Counted from the first letter of the stretch, positions 40,027 to 51,121 are shown. The stretch: 64,000 nucleotides of DNA from Peteryoungia desertarenae (GCF_005860795.2 NZ_CP058350.1:3006501-3070500); one strand, 5' to 3'. Notes: generated from the letters alone by a model not told the origin. Numbers and translations are program-made.

Positions 40027-41100
40027 GTGTCAGCCAAAGCGCCACTCATTCTTGCGGCATTTCTGATCGGGCCATTGTCGACACCGGCTATGGCGTCTGA
40101 TGTGTGCGAAAGATTACGCGACCGATTGGTCTCGATAGGCTCGCCCGAAAGGAAGACGGTCGAGCAGGCCAGGTATGCAAGTGCGATTGCCCAGCAAAAT
40201 CTGGAGCTTAGAAAGGCGCGCCAGGATTATCGGAACCTGCGCTGTGAAACCTCGTCAGTGGTCATCTATCGAGCTGACGGAGGCAACGCTTGCAAGGATC
40301 AGCGCCGTGCTATCCAGCGGATGGAAGCCAATCGCGACATCCTGATCGAAAAGCTGCAGACATTGCACAAGGCGGCCAGATCTGGTGCGGATCCGAGGCT
40401 CGAAGTCATGACCGCCTTGGCGGCCAACGGCTGTGCAACAACCGATGCAGCATCACTGACCAACATCACCGAACCCCCAAGGGTACCGTTTCTAGACACC
40501 GTGCCGCATGGGCAGCAGGCCGTGGCAATCCCGCCACCATCCTTTCCGACACCGTTTCCGGTACCCCCAGGCCCCTTGAGAACACTGTGCGTGAGAAGCT
40601 GTGACGGTGCATTCTTTCCGATTTCATCTGGAGCCTCAGCCGTCGATTTCGTGCGCGATGCCGATCAGTGCCGGCAAATGTGCCCTAACGTCCAGACAGA
40701 GCTATACTTCCACCCCCTCTCCGCTGGAGACACCGGCAGCATGATATCCGCGAGCACGGGAAGGCCATATCAGGATATGCCGAACGCCTTCCGCTATCGC
40801 AACACCACGAACGCCAGTGATCGCCAATGCAGCTGCGATCTGTCCGCCTACTACCAGAAAATGCAGCGCCAGCAGCAGGGCGCTCCATCTGTACCCGACT
40901 ACCAGTCATCGATACTGCGGCTTCAGACCCCCTCTGTCCAGCAAGAGGTCCAAAACAGTGCTCCCGTTCCCAATGAACGTCCGATGGAGGCTTCGGACCG
41001 CCGTGTAAGACAGGTTGGACCCGTGTTCCTGCCGCCAGACAACGGACAGATTGACCTTAGAAATCCCGCTTCGCAGGGCCCGCAGCCGCAGCAAGAGTGA
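40027..41100 (+). CDS. Exported DUF2865 protein
   Basis: A 357-aa protein with a signal peptide (hydrophobic residues 6-17, cleavage near PAMA-SD at residue 23) starting at GTG 40027. The mature N-terminal half is helical with cysteines (VCERL, LRCETS, NACKDQ, NGCATT). The DUF2865 core is RTLCVRSCDGAFFPISSG, followed by DADQCRQMCP and ELYFHP, six or more cysteines suggesting disulfides. The C-terminal part is Gln/Pro-rich. Periplasmic or surface location is likely; the function of DUF2865 is unknown. Its ribosome-binding site is buried in the upstream stem-loop. Confidence 0.8.
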   Translation: MSAKAPLILAAFLIGPLSTPAMASDVCERLRDRLVSIGSPERKTVEQARYASAIAQQNLELRKARQDYRNLRCETSSVVIYRADGGNACKDQRRAIQRMEANRDILIEKLQTLHKAARSGADPRLEVMTALAANGCATTDAASLTNITEPPRVPFLDTVPHGQQAVAIPPPSFPTPFPVPPGPLRTLCVRSCDGAFFPISSGASAVDFVRDADQCRQMCPNVQTELYFHPLSAGDTGSMISASTGRPYQDMPNAFRYRNTTNASDRQCSCDLSAYYQKMQRQQQGAPSVPDYQSSILRLQTPSVQQEVQNSAPVPNERPMEASDRRVRQVGPVFLPPDNGQIDLRNPASQGPQPQQE

Positions 41101-41109
41101 GAACCGGCA

Positions 41110-42042
<933 letters not shown>

Positions 42043-42089
42043 TGTACTTGACGGAGTTTGCGGAGGACAGAGCAAAAGCGACAGCGTCA

Positions 42090-42923
42090 CTAAGGCTGTG
42101 GGAAATAGCGCACGAAGGCGAAGGCCGTTCCGTCCGGCGCCCAGTTCGGCACGTTGATCGAGCCCTGCCCGCCGAAGAACGCGATAAGCGTCTCGACATT
42201 GCCGCCATCGGCATCCATCAGCCGAAGCCTGACCTGCTTGTCACGCGGATGGCCTATCACATCTGCGTCGTAGGAGAGGAAGAGCACCTTGCTTCCATCC
42301 GGCGACGGGTGTGGGAACCAATCATTATGGCCGTCCGAAGTCAGCTGCTGCAGGTCGGACCCATCCCTGCGCATCCGCCAGATCTGCATGGTGCCGGTAC
42401 GGCTGGAGTTGAAATAGATCCACTGACCGTCAGGCGAATAGTCGGGACCGTCATTGTGACATTCGCCATGCGTCAGACGCCGCTCGGGCCCGCCTTTCGT
42501 GGAGATCGTGTAGATGTCGAAGACACCGCCGCGATCACCGCAATAGGCAAGCTCCTTTCCGTCCGGCGACCAGCCATGCCAGTAGGACGGCATCTTGTCG
42601 GTCACCTGGCGCGGTTCGTTGTCGCCATCGCCCAATAGATAGATGCAGGACTTGCCGTAAAGCGTATGGTCCGAAAAGGCGATCGAGGCACCGTCAGGCG
42701 AGATGCCGTGGTCGTTGTTCAGCCGGACGGCAAAACCGGTGTCGATCAATTCCGGCTCCGGATCTTCCTCGTCGAGCGGCAGGGCATAGAGCAGCCCGTC
42801 GCCGTTCACGACGAGAAACTCGCCGTCCCGCGACCAGTTCGGCGCCTCGACGAGGTCTTCCGTCTGCCAGACGACCTCGCATTCGCGGGTGTTGATGTCA
42901 AAGATTTCGACGGAACTGCGCAT
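42090..42923 (-). CDS. TolB-like beta-propeller protein
   Basis: A 277-aa protein made of repeated WD40/PD40-like blades, each with an SPDG pattern ([55 protein letters not shown]). ATG 42923 follows a strong GGGAGGAAG; the longer frame upstream overlaps nadE and is not propeller-like. No signal peptide is seen, so unlike TolB it is probably cytosolic. It lies 29 nt downstream of nadE in the same orientation. Substrate or partner unknown. Confidence 0.8.
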   Translation of the reverse strand: MRSSVEIFDINTRECEVVWQTEDLVEAPNWSRDGEFLVVNGDGLLYALPLDEEDPEPELIDTGFAVRLNNDHGISPDGASIAFSDHTLYGKSCIYLLGDGDNEPRQVTDKMPSYWHGWSPDGKELAYCGDRGGVFDIYTISTKGGPERRLTHGECHNDGPDYSPDGQWIYFNSSRTGTMQIWRMRRDGSDLQQLTSDGHNDWFPHPSPDGSKVLFLSYDADVIGHPRDKQVRLRLMDADGGNVETLIAFFGGQGSINVPNWAPDGTAFAFVRYFPQP

Positions 42924-42952
42924 GCTGCTTCCTCCCGGCCGTCCCGGATCGC

Positions 42953-44632
42953 TTAGCGATCCCGGAAACGGTTCGTGATCGGATAGCGACGATCGCGTCC
43001 GAAATTCTTCTTGGTGATCTTCACGCCCGGCGCCGACTGGCGGCGTTTGTATTCGGCGAGATAGAGCAGATGCTCGACCCGGTGCACGGTCGCGATGTCG
43101 TGACCGCGCGCAACGATCTCGTCCACGCCCATCTCCTTCTCGACCAGGCATTCGAGAATGTCGTCGAGAACCGGATAGGGCGGCAGCGAATCCTGGTCGG
43201 TCTGGTTCGGCCGAAGCTCCGCCGAGGGGGCCTTCGACAGGATGTTCGCCGGGATCACCTCGCCAGAGGGGCCAAGCGCACCCGGCGGCACATTCGCGTT
43301 GCGCCAGGCCGACAGCGCATAGACCTGCATCTTGTAGAGGTCCTTGATCGGGTTGAAGCCGCCGTTCATGTCACCGTAGAGCGTGGCATAGCCGACCGAC
43401 ATTTCCGACTTGTTGCCGGTGGTCACGACCATCGAGCCGAACTTGTTGGAGATCGCCATGAGGATCGTGCCGCGCGTGCGGCTCTGCAGGTTCTCCTCGG
43501 TGATCCCGCTCTCGGTACCCTCGAACATTTCCGACAGCGACGAGAGAAAGCCCTCGACCGGTTCCTGGATCGGCACGATGTCATAGTGGCAGCCGAGCGC
43601 CTTGGCGCAGGCCTCCGCATCGGCAAAGCTTTCCTGCGAGGTGTAGCGGTAGGGCAGCATGATCGTGCGCACCCGCTCCTCGCCCAGCGCATCCACCGCG
43701 ATCGCCGCACAGATAGCCGAATCGATACCGCCCGAGAGACCGAGCACGACGCTCTTGAAACCGTTCTTGTTGACGTAATCGCGGAAACCGAGCACGCAGG
43801 CGCGATAGTCAGCCTCTTCCTTCTCAGGGATCCGCGACATCGGTCCCTGATCGCAGCGCCAACCGTCCGCCGTGCGCCGCCAGGTCGTGACCGACAGCGT
43901 TTCCTCGAACTGGCTCATCTGGAAGGCCAGCGACTTGTCACCATTGAAGGCGAAGCTCGCGCCGTCGAAGACCAGTTCGTCCTGACCGCCCAGCTGATTG
44001 GCGAAGATCAGCGGCAGTCCGGTTTCGATCACCTGGCGGAGCGCCACCTGATGGCGGACATCCACCTTGCCGCGATAATAGGGCGAGCCGTTGGGCACCA
44101 GCAGGATTTCGGCCCCCGTCTCGGCCAGCGTCTCGCAGACACCGAGATCGTTCCAGATCTCCTCGCAGATCGGTACGCCGATACGCACGCCCCGGAAGTT
44201 CACCGGTCCCGGCATCTCGCCTTCGACAAAGACGCGCTTCTCGTCGAACTCGCCATAATTCGGCAAATCGATCTTGTCGCGGAAGGCAAGGATCTTGCCG
44301 CCATCGAGGATGGCGACGGAATTGTGCCGCCCCTTCTCGCCCTGACGCGGAAAGCCGACGATCACCCCTGGCCCGCCATCGGCGGTATCGGTCGCAAGCG
44401 CCTCCACAGCCTGCAGGCAGGCTTTGAGAAAGGCGGGCTTCAGCACCAGATCTTCCGGCGGATAGCCGGAAATGAAGAGCTCCGTCAGGAGCAGGAGATC
44501 AGCCCCCTGCCCGGCGGCCTCGGCACGCGCAGCACGCGCCTTGGCGAGATTGCCGGTGACGTCACCCACCGTCGGATTGAACTGTGCCACTGCAATGCGC
44601 AGGATATCGATTTTGTTCGTGTTTTCGCTCAT
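42953..44632 (-). CDS. nadE: Glutamine-dependent NAD+ synthase
   Basis: A 559-aa two-domain enzyme amidating nicotinic acid adenine dinucleotide to NAD+. Residues 1-260 are a nitrilase-like amidase ([16 protein letters not shown] with the catalytic Glu, [15 protein letters not shown] with the Lys, [10 protein letters not shown] with the nucleophilic Cys). Residues about 285-559 are the ATP-pyrophosphatase domain with [10 protein letters not shown] and [22 protein letters not shown]. Length matches the glutaminase-linked form. This stretch is visibly GC-richer than the plus-strand genes that follow it. Confidence 0.95.
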   Translation of the reverse strand: MSENTNKIDILRIAVAQFNPTVGDVTGNLAKARAARAEAAGQGADLLLLTELFISGYPPEDLVLKPAFLKACLQAVEALATDTADGGPGVIVGFPRQGEKGRHNSVAILDGGKILAFRDKIDLPNYGEFDEKRVFVEGEMPGPVNFRGVRIGVPICEEIWNDLGVCETLAETGAEILLVPNGSPYYRGKVDVRHQVALRQVIETGLPLIFANQLGGQDELVFDGASFAFNGDKSLAFQMSQFEETLSVTTWRRTADGWRCDQGPMSRIPEKEEADYRACVLGFRDYVNKNGFKSVVLGLSGGIDSAICAAIAVDALGEERVRTIMLPYRYTSQESFADAEACAKALGCHYDIVPIQEPVEGFLSSLSEMFEGTESGITEENLQSRTRGTILMAISNKFGSMVVTTGNKSEMSVGYATLYGDMNGGFNPIKDLYKMQVYALSAWRNANVPPGALGPSGEVIPANILSKAPSAELRPNQTDQDSLPPYPVLDDILECLVEKEMGVDEIVARGHDIATVHRVEHLLYLAEYKRRQSAPGVKITKKNFGRDRRYPITNRFRDR

Positions 44633-44757
44633 GGCTTCCGTTTATCGCGCCGACTGCAAGTCTGCAATGAGATAGCGCATGGCACTCGCGCCGACACCGC
44701 GCAGCAGCAAAAGAAATGGCGGAACAAAATCCACACGGCCCGGTTCATCTAGCATTC

Positions 44758-44775
44758 ATGACAGTTATGTGACAT
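44758..44775 (-). promoter_or_regulatory. Candidate Pho box
   Basis: The minus strand reads ATGTCACATAACTGTCAT: two 7-nt repeats (the second an exact CTGTCAT) spaced by 4 nt, as in PhoB sites. It lies between divergent nadE (126 nt from its start) and the LTA-synthase-like gene (46 nt from its start). The orientation favours nadE. Confidence 0.35.
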
Positions 44776-44820
44776 CTGCGCAAAGCTTCTATGAAATTCT
44801 CATGACATTCGGAGTGCGCC

Positions 44821-46752
44821 TTGGTTCACCATGCCTCGAACGATGCCCTGACTGATAAACAGATGGTCGGCGCGCAATCCACCAAGGACAGCATCGTTCA
44901 TTTGCCCAGGCTGGCTAGCTCTGCCCATTTGGTCGGTACAGCCATCCTGTCCGTTGCAACGATCATGCTTTGCGAACTCCTTGCCAGGGGCGGGTTTGAT
45001 GACATTGGTCAGTTCCTGACCGCCAGCGATCGACCGGGGCTGGTCGCAGTCGGACTGCTTTTTCTGATTTTGCTGACTGGCGACGCACTGCTCGGTCGCG
45101 CTCACCAGTCGGCGCTTCTCATTGTTCCCGGCTTGGCCATGCTCGGCTTTTTCTCCGGTCACAAGCAGTTGTTCCTGTCTGACCCGCTTTATCCGAGCGA
45201 TCTGCTCTTTGGGCGGCAGATTGCGGAGTTGCTGCCAGCGATGATCGCCGCAAGACCTTTGGTCGCCGCAGGCATTTTTGGGGGCGCGCTGGTCACCCTC
45301 CTTATCCTGGGTCATACCCTGGTTCTTGGACGGCACCGCTTTCCGAAACTGTCCGGCACTGCCCGCGCCGCTCGTTTGGCACTGGCCGTACCCGTCCTCG
45401 GCGCCTTCGCGTCCATCATGGACCCGATGACTTATTCCTATGCCAGGGACCGACTGAACATCATCCCCATGATGTGGGACCAGAAGGAGAATTATCGCCA
45501 CAACGGCTTCCTTCTGGCCTTCACATTCAACATTCCGATGGCCAATGTCACCGCGCCAACGGGATATGGGGAAGAGACCATTGCCGACATATCCGGCGAA
45601 CTGGTGCCCTCATCGATCTTCTCCGGTCGTCAGGCCGACGTGATCATGATCATGAGTGAATCTCTCTGGGACCCGACCCGCCTCTCAGGCGTGTCTTTCT
45701 CTGAAGATCCGATGCCAGTTATTCGCTCGCACCAGTCAGGTGAAATCTTCTCTCCGGAATTCGGTGGATTGACGGCCAATGTCGAATTTGAAGCCCTGAC
45801 CGGCTTCAGCAATGCCTTCCTTCCCTATGGGAGCATTCCCTATCAGCAGTATATCAGGCGCCCGCTGCCGTCCCTTGCGACCTTCTTCGAATCTAAAGGC
45901 TACGAAACCCGTGCCTTCCATCCGTTCCAGAGTTGGTTCTGGAATCGTCGCAACGTGTATGAAGCTCTCGGTTTCCAGAAATTCGAGTCCGAGGAGACGA
46001 TGCCCGCGTTGGAAAAGCGCGGTATCTTCGCCTCAGACGAAGCTTTGACGGATCATCTGATCAGGACAGCCGACGACACCCGCAACCCATTCTTCTTCTT
46101 CGCGGTGACTTTGCAAGGCCATGGTCCTTATGAAGCCACGCGCTATGAAAGCCATGCGGTAAAAGTCGATGCACCCGCTCTGTCCCCAGCCTCCCAAGCG
46201 TCACTGGCCACATTTACGCACGGCGTGCGAGAGGCAGATGACAGCTTGAAAACGCTGATGGATTGGGCAAGGAAGCGCAAGCGAGAGACGATCATCGTTC
46301 TCTTCGGTGATCATCTGCCACCTCTTGGACCAGTCTATACCGAGTTAGGCTATATGCCCAAAATGGTCGCCAGCCGCCGGGCACCCGTGGAAACGATGAA
46401 GCGGGAGCATGAAACGCCTCTGGTGATCTGGTCATCAAAAAGAGGCGTACAGAAGAATATCGGAAGCATAAGTCCTTCCCAATTGCCGCATTTCGTCGTG
46501 CGTCTCGCGGGCTATCGCCACCCCTTCTACACAGGTGTGCTTGGGCGGGTTCAGGAACGCTACAGCGTTATTGATCGGCACCAATTGATTGAACGAAATG
46601 GACGCTCAGAGGCCGATTGGTCACTAAATGGAGAAATTGATCCAACACTTCAGAACTATCGATTTATTCAATATGACTTGATGTTTGGAGAAAAGCATGG
46701 GGTCGAAAAGTTTTTTCCCGAAATGGTTGAGCCTAACCAACCGGTGTCATGA
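44821..46752 (+). CDS. LTA-synthase/sulfatase-family phosphoglycerol transferase-like membrane protein
   Basis: A 643-aa protein with about five N-terminal membrane spans (residues 36-200) and a large periplasmic sulfatase-fold domain. Key segments are VIMIMSESLWDPTRL near residue 280 (the active-site region), TLQGHGPYE near residue 435 and the metal-binding IVLFGDHLPPLG near residue 497. Relatives transfer phosphoglycerol to lipoteichoic acid or, in rhizobia, to cyclic beta-glucans; the acceptor here is not known. The start is TTG 44821 with CGGAG 7 nt upstream; the ATG at 44863 lacks a ribosome-binding site. Confidence 0.8.
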   Translation: MVHHASNDALTDKQMVGAQSTKDSIVHLPRLASSAHLVGTAILSVATIMLCELLARGGFDDIGQFLTASDRPGLVAVGLLFLILLTGDALLGRAHQSALLIVPGLAMLGFFSGHKQLFLSDPLYPSDLLFGRQIAELLPAMIAARPLVAAGIFGGALVTLLILGHTLVLGRHRFPKLSGTARAARLALAVPVLGAFASIMDPMTYSYARDRLNIIPMMWDQKENYRHNGFLLAFTFNIPMANVTAPTGYGEETIADISGELVPSSIFSGRQADVIMIMSESLWDPTRLSGVSFSEDPMPVIRSHQSGEIFSPEFGGLTANVEFEALTGFSNAFLPYGSIPYQQYIRRPLPSLATFFESKGYETRAFHPFQSWFWNRRNVYEALGFQKFESEETMPALEKRGIFASDEALTDHLIRTADDTRNPFFFFAVTLQGHGPYEATRYESHAVKVDAPALSPASQASLATFTHGVREADDSLKTLMDWARKRKRETIIVLFGDHLPPLGPVYTELGYMPKMVASRRAPVETMKREHETPLVIWSSKRGVQKNIGSISPSQLPHFVVRLAGYRHPFYTGVLGRVQERYSVIDRHQLIERNGRSEADWSLNGEIDPTLQNYRFIQYDLMFGEKHGVEKFFPEMVEPNQPVS

Positions 46753-46952
46753 CAATATCGACCCGCCGGCCTATTCTGCACAAACGCGAGTTCGCTGAAG
46801 TTCAGATTGAAACTTGAACGCCTTTCCGCCATAGAAACTGACATAGTCAACCGCGCTCGACCCTTCGAGACTGCACATGCATTGCAAAAATTGGTAATTG
46901 ATTCTATTCCTAGTTTAGTTCACGCCTATAACGAGTTCAGAAAGCGGGAACC

Positions 46953-47909
46953 ATGCAAGCCCTAACACGCCAGCAGATAGCCCAACACCCGTTGTTTCCG
47001 GCAATCGAAAAGCAGATTGCAGAGCATCTGATCGAGATTCACACACAGACGCCTCGCCTGTCCAGGCTGAAGGCGTCGCACAGAAAATGGCTGATGTCTC
47101 AATCGATGTTCGCCTTGGCGTTGCGCCGCAAGGATGATGATCCTTTGTCTGGCCTCACTGCAACGCGCTTCATTGAGATGGTTATCACACTTGATTGCGC
47201 TAGCAGGAACACCGCCACAGCTTTCCTTGCGGAGCTGACAGCGTACAAGTTTCTGCGCGACGTCCCCGACGTGCCGGACAAACGAGTGCGCGTCTTGGAA
47301 CCGACCGAAATCAGCTATGCTGCTATGTTCAACTGGTTTCGTGGACACATGATCTGCCTTGATCGACTGGACGGCGGTTCCCGCGAAGCAACAATCATCT
47401 CGCGTCCGCACATTTTCCGTGTGGCGCAACCGATTGGAGCGGACATTCTGATGGCAGATCCAGTCTGGAAAAATCCGGTGGACTCAATCGGGCATTTTCT
47501 CTCGTCAGATCTTGGCGGCATGGTCTTGCACGACATTTTTTCACGGTTGGACCCGAATTTTGATCGAACATCGGAACGGGTCTATGTCGGTTCGGCATCT
47601 CTGTCGGAGATCAGCGAAATCTATCAGATTTCACAGACAAATCTGAAGCGCATGTTCAAGAAAGCGGAAACCGAAGAACTTTTGGGCTGGGACCATGCGC
47701 GTCGACGCGGGCCTTTGTGGCTGTCAAAGACTTTCATTGACGATTATTTCAATTGGCAGTCTGCCAAGTTCGCCGGTCTGGATCGGGCCTTTCACATGGC
47801 TCTCGACGAAATCGGATCGGACGCCATGACCGTTGATCACGATGATGAAGTCCTGCCCGTCTGGTCAGGCAAGCTTGACGCAGTTCAGACCTTCCGCGTC
47901 AGCCAATAG
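46953..47909 (+). CDS. Putative regulator with two winged-helix-like segments
   Basis: A 318-aa soluble protein of no named family. Two segments look like helix-turn-helix folds: LTATRFIEMVITLDCASRNTATAF at about residues 68-92, and SLSEISEIYQISQTNLKRMF with a following ETEELLGW wing at about 208-240. ATG 46953 follows AGCGGGAACC. Base composition is clearly lower in GC than the surroundings (29 and 31 G/C of 60 in two sampled lines), hinting at acquisition by transfer. A transcriptional role is inferred only from the HTH-like segments. Confidence 0.6.
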   Translation: MQALTRQQIAQHPLFPAIEKQIAEHLIEIHTQTPRLSRLKASHRKWLMSQSMFALALRRKDDDPLSGLTATRFIEMVITLDCASRNTATAFLAELTAYKFLRDVPDVPDKRVRVLEPTEISYAAMFNWFRGHMICLDRLDGGSREATIISRPHIFRVAQPIGADILMADPVWKNPVDSIGHFLSSDLGGMVLHDIFSRLDPNFDRTSERVYVGSASLSEISEIYQISQTNLKRMFKKAETEELLGWDHARRRGPLWLSKTFIDDYFNWQSAKFAGLDRAFHMALDEIGSDAMTVDHDDEVLPVWSGKLDAVQTFRVSQ

Positions 47910-47988
47910 AGCATTTCCGGCGATTATGGGATAAGCGGAGACACGTTTTCCTCTTTCGGCGCATCTTCAGATGGAGAAGTGATTACGG

Positions 47989-48375
47989 TCAGGCCCGAAC
48001 GTCTCTTGCTTGGGGAAGATCGTAGAAATCACCCTTGTCTTCGCAATAGATATGCCGTCCGCCAGACAAACCGGTCGGCATATCGAAAACACCGGCCATG
48101 ACGGCAATGCGCGGCGAGCCATCCGCATGCCAGAACAGGGCCGAACCGCATTGGCCACAGAACGCCCGGCTCGCTTTGGCGCTGGAGCGATACCAGCGCA
48201 CATTCTCCTCTCCTTCGATCGACAGCTTATCCATCAAGACGTCGGTGGTGGCGTAGTAGAGGCCTGTCTGCCGTCGGCACTGCGAGCAATGACAAAAGCT
48301 GAGCTCGGTCAGCGGCCCGGATACTTTCAAGCGGACTGCTTCGCAAAGACAACGACCCTCATGACCTTCTGACAC
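47989..48375 (-). CDS. GFA-family (glutathione-dependent formaldehyde-activating-like) protein
   Basis: A 128-aa zinc-binding protein with the typical cysteine pattern: GRCLCEAV near residue 8, SFCHCSQCRR near residue 29 and AFCGQCGSALFW near residue 72. Members of this fold include glutathione S-hydroxymethyl transferases and many proteins of unknown substrate. The start is GTG 48375 behind a strong GAGGAGGA. It lies downstream of the DAHP synthase gene, separated by a 31-nt hairpin. Confidence 0.85.
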   Translation of the reverse strand: MSEGHEGRCLCEAVRLKVSGPLTELSFCHCSQCRRQTGLYYATTDVLMDKLSIEGEENVRWYRSSAKASRAFCGQCGSALFWHADGSPRIAVMAGVFDMPTGLSGGRHIYCEDKGDFYDLPQARDVRA

Positions 48376-48395
48376 AGCTGATCCTCCTCAACGCA

Positions 48396-48426
48396 ATGGG
48401 GCAAGCTTCGTTGAAGCCCGCCCCAT
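48396..48426 (-). terminator. 31-nt near-perfect hairpin between DAHP synthase and GFA genes
   Basis: A 14-bp stem with two G-U pairs and a 3-nt loop lies 30 nt past the DAHP synthase stop. No U-tract follows, so it may be a terminator, a processing site or a palindromic element. Confidence 0.45.
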
Positions 48427-48455
48427 GGTCAAATTTATAAAGCTGAGAGTAAAAA

Positions 48456-49832
48456 TCAGCCGTTCGCAACCATCGCCCGCTTCTCGTCGCGACCGCTCTT
48501 CATCCTTTCGGCAAGAAGGAAGGCCAGTTCCAAAGCCTGATCTGCATTCAGACGCGGATCACAATGCGTGTGATAGCGGTCCGCCAGATCGCTGCCGGTG
48601 ACCGCACGGGCGCCACCGGTGCACTCGGTCACGTCCTTGCCCGTCATTTCCACATGGATACCGCCGGGATGCGAACCTTCCGCACGATGGATCTGGAAGA
48701 AGCTCTCAACCTCCGAAAGAACGCGCTCGAACGGACGGGTCTTGTAATTGTTGAGCGTGATCGTGTTGCCATGCATGGGATCACAGGACCAGACAACCTT
48801 GCGACCTTCGCGCTCCACGGCGCGGATAAGGCGTGGCAGGTGTTCAGCTACCTTGTCATGGCCAAAACGGCAGATCAGCGTCAGACGACCCGCCTCGTTC
48901 TGCGGGTTGAGCAGATCGATGAGATTGAGCAGATCATCCGCCTGAAGCGACGGGCCGCACTTCAAACCGATCGGGTTCTTGATTCCGCGGCAGTATTCGA
49001 CATGAGCGTGATCAGCCTGACGGGTACGGTCACCGATCCAGATCATGTGACCGGACGTGGCGTACCAATCGCCGGAGGTCGAATCGACGCGTGTCAGCGC
49101 TTCTTCGTAACCGAGAAGCAGTGCCTCATGGCTGGTGAAGAAGTCGGTCTCACGCAGGCTCGGCTGGTTCTCAGCCGTAATCCCGATGGCCTTCATGAAG
49201 TCCATGGTCTCGGAAATCCGATCGGCGAGCTTGCGGTAACGCTCGGCCTGTGGGCTGTCCTTGACAAAGCCCAGCATCCACTGGTGGACATTCTCGAGGT
49301 TGGCATATCCACCCATGGCGAAAGCGCGCAGCAGGTTGAGCGTTGCCGCTGACTGACGGTAGGCCATCAGCTGCCGCTCCGGATTGGGGATACGCGCCTC
49401 CTCCGTGAATTCTATACCGTTGATCACATCGCCACGATAGCTTGGCAGTTCAACGTCACCGATCTTCTCGATGTCCGACGAACGCGGTTTGGCGAACTGG
49501 CCGGCGATGCGCCCCACCTTAACGACGGGCAACTGGGCACCGAATGTCAGGACGACAGCCATCTGCAGGAAGGCACGGAAAAAGTCACGAATGGTATCGG
49601 CGCCGTGTTCGGCAAAGCTTTCCGCGCAGTCTCCACCCTGGAGCAGAAAACCGTTGCCCTCAGCGACCTGCGCCAGCGATTTTTTCAAACGCCTTGCCTC
49701 TCCGGCAAATACAAGCGGCGGATAGGACGCCAGCTGCTGCTCGGTCGCCTTGAGAGCCTCCTGATCCGGATAGGCAGGAACCTGCTTGATCGGCTTCTGC
49801 CTCCAGCTGCTCGGGGTCCAATTCTGCGCCAT
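48456..49832 (-). CDS. aroG: Class II 3-deoxy-7-phosphoheptulonate (DAHP) synthase
   Basis: A 458-aa plant-like (type II) enzyme condensing phosphoenolpyruvate and erythrose 4-phosphate, the first step of the shikimate pathway. It has [12 protein letters not shown] near residue 60, [14 protein letters not shown] near residue 105, [20 protein letters not shown] and [13 protein letters not shown] 49832 is chosen because AGGTGA lies 5 nt upstream; the frame is open 9 nt further. Also named aroF in some rhizobial annotations. Confidence 0.93.
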   Translation of the reverse strand: MAQNWTPSSWRQKPIKQVPAYPDQEALKATEQQLASYPPLVFAGEARRLKKSLAQVAEGNGFLLQGGDCAESFAEHGADTIRDFFRAFLQMAVVLTFGAQLPVVKVGRIAGQFAKPRSSDIEKIGDVELPSYRGDVINGIEFTEEARIPNPERQLMAYRQSAATLNLLRAFAMGGYANLENVHQWMLGFVKDSPQAERYRKLADRISETMDFMKAIGITAENQPSLRETDFFTSHEALLLGYEEALTRVDSTSGDWYATSGHMIWIGDRTRQADHAHVEYCRGIKNPIGLKCGPSLQADDLLNLIDLLNPQNEAGRLTLICRFGHDKVAEHLPRLIRAVEREGRKVVWSCDPMHGNTITLNNYKTRPFERVLSEVESFFQIHRAEGSHPGGIHVEMTGKDVTECTGGARAVTGSDLADRYHTHCDPRLNADQALELAFLLAERMKSGRDEKRAMVANG

Positions 49833-50008
49833 GGTCGTCACCTGTTTTCAACTAGACTTCGCGGCCAACATCCCGCCGCATGGGTTGGGGCTTATAGACG
49901 GTTACCCTTGCCTTGAAAAGCCGAAGTTTCAGGCCTTTCGAGGGCCATTTGAAGCCGCGCCCAAAAACAACGGGCAGGAACCTCAACCTCTTCGGCCAAA
50001 TCTGCGGC

Positions 50009-50040
50009 TTGACAGACGTTGACGTGAACGTGAACGTTAT
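50009..50040 (+). promoter_or_regulatory. Candidate promoter/operator with tandem GACGT/GAACGT units
   Basis: A consensus -35 TTGACA (50009-50014) is followed directly by GACGT-TGACGT-GAACGT-GAACGTTA (50015-50039), four near-copies of an ACGT core at 6-nt intervals. Repeats placed between -35 and -10 are typical of MerR-type control (for example LiuR in alphaproteobacteria). Confidence 0.4.
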
Positions 50041-50069
50041 TCGGTACGTCGAGGCAGGGAGGAACCGCC

Positions 50070-50951
50070 ATGACATTCAGCATGCCGGTCGAACGACATG
50101 ACATCCATTTTCGAGCGAGCGATGGCTTTCCGCTTCAAGGAACACTCTTCCAAGGTGAAGGCACTGGCCCTCTTGCTCTGATCTCGTCCGCCGCTGCGGT
50201 TCCACGCACCATTTATGCGCGCTTCGCCGAACATCTCGTCGGCGTTGAGGGCTTCCGCGCGGTCATGACATATGACTACAGAGGCGTGGCAAAATCGCAA
50301 AAACCGGTCGATTGGAAAAAACCACTTCTGATGCGCCACTGGGCGACGGAGGACATGCCGGCTGCACAGACCCGCCTGAATGAAGTCGCTCCTGGCCACC
50401 CCATGGTCGGTGTCGGTCAGTCCTTCGGCGGCCAGGCTCTTGGCCTATGCGCCGAACCAGAACGGTTCCAACGTTATCTGATGGTATCGGTCATGTCCGG
50501 ACATTGGCGCTATACCAATGAGCCGATCAAGGTCTTCGCGTCCATGAATTTGGTGGGTGTGCCCCTTGCCCTTGCAACCGGCAGGGTACCCGGTTGGATT
50601 GGCCTTGGGGAAACGCTGCCCGGAAGCGTATTTCGCGAGTGGACCCGCTGGGGTCGGTCCGCCGAGTACTTCTTTGCTGACACCACGATGAACGCGACCA
50701 CGGACTTTGCCCGCATCAAGATACCGATCCTGGCGATAGGCTCAACCGATGACCCATGGGGAACACCGAGAGCGCAGCAGGCAATACTGCGCCACTATGT
50801 AAACGCACCAGTCGAAACGGCCTGGGTGACCCCCGAACAGGCCAAGGGTCCCATAGGACATCTCGGCTTCTTCCGATCGAACTTCAAGGACACGCTTTGG
50901 CAGCCCGCCATTCAGTGGCTCAAGGGCAGTCCGCAACACCAGGCGCTTTAA
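50070..50951 (+). CDS. Alpha/beta hydrolase
   Basis: A 293-aa alpha/beta-hydrolase-fold protein. The nucleophile elbow is GVGQSFGGQ (Ser near residue 118), YDYRGVAKSQ near residue 70 forms the early strand-turn, and SSAAAVPRTIYARFAEHL precedes it. The catalytic Asp is likely in STDDPWGTP near residue 229 and the His in GPIGHLGFF near residue 263. It has no signal peptide. The family (UCP037442-like) has no defined substrate. It is divergent from the DAHP synthase gene and has a repeat-rich promoter region. Confidence 0.82.
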   Translation: MTFSMPVERHDIHFRASDGFPLQGTLFQGEGTGPLALISSAAAVPRTIYARFAEHLVGVEGFRAVMTYDYRGVAKSQKPVDWKKPLLMRHWATEDMPAAQTRLNEVAPGHPMVGVGQSFGGQALGLCAEPERFQRYLMVSVMSGHWRYTNEPIKVFASMNLVGVPLALATGRVPGWIGLGETLPGSVFREWTRWGRSAEYFFADTTMNATTDFARIKIPILAIGSTDDPWGTPRAQQAILRHYVNAPVETAWVTPEQAKGPIGHLGFFRSNFKDTLWQPAIQWLKGSPQHQAL

Positions 50952-51121
50952 AATTAGATAATTGAAAATTATCCACAGGCGATATAGATGAAAGCCCATG
51001 CTTGTGTCTTGTCAGTTGTTTCATTCGGGAACAAACTCCATGTGGAGGAGGAGCATAGGTTTGTGGCAGCGCGTGTGATCGCAGGTGGGAAGGACAGCTT
51101 CGCACCAGTTTCGGTCAATAC

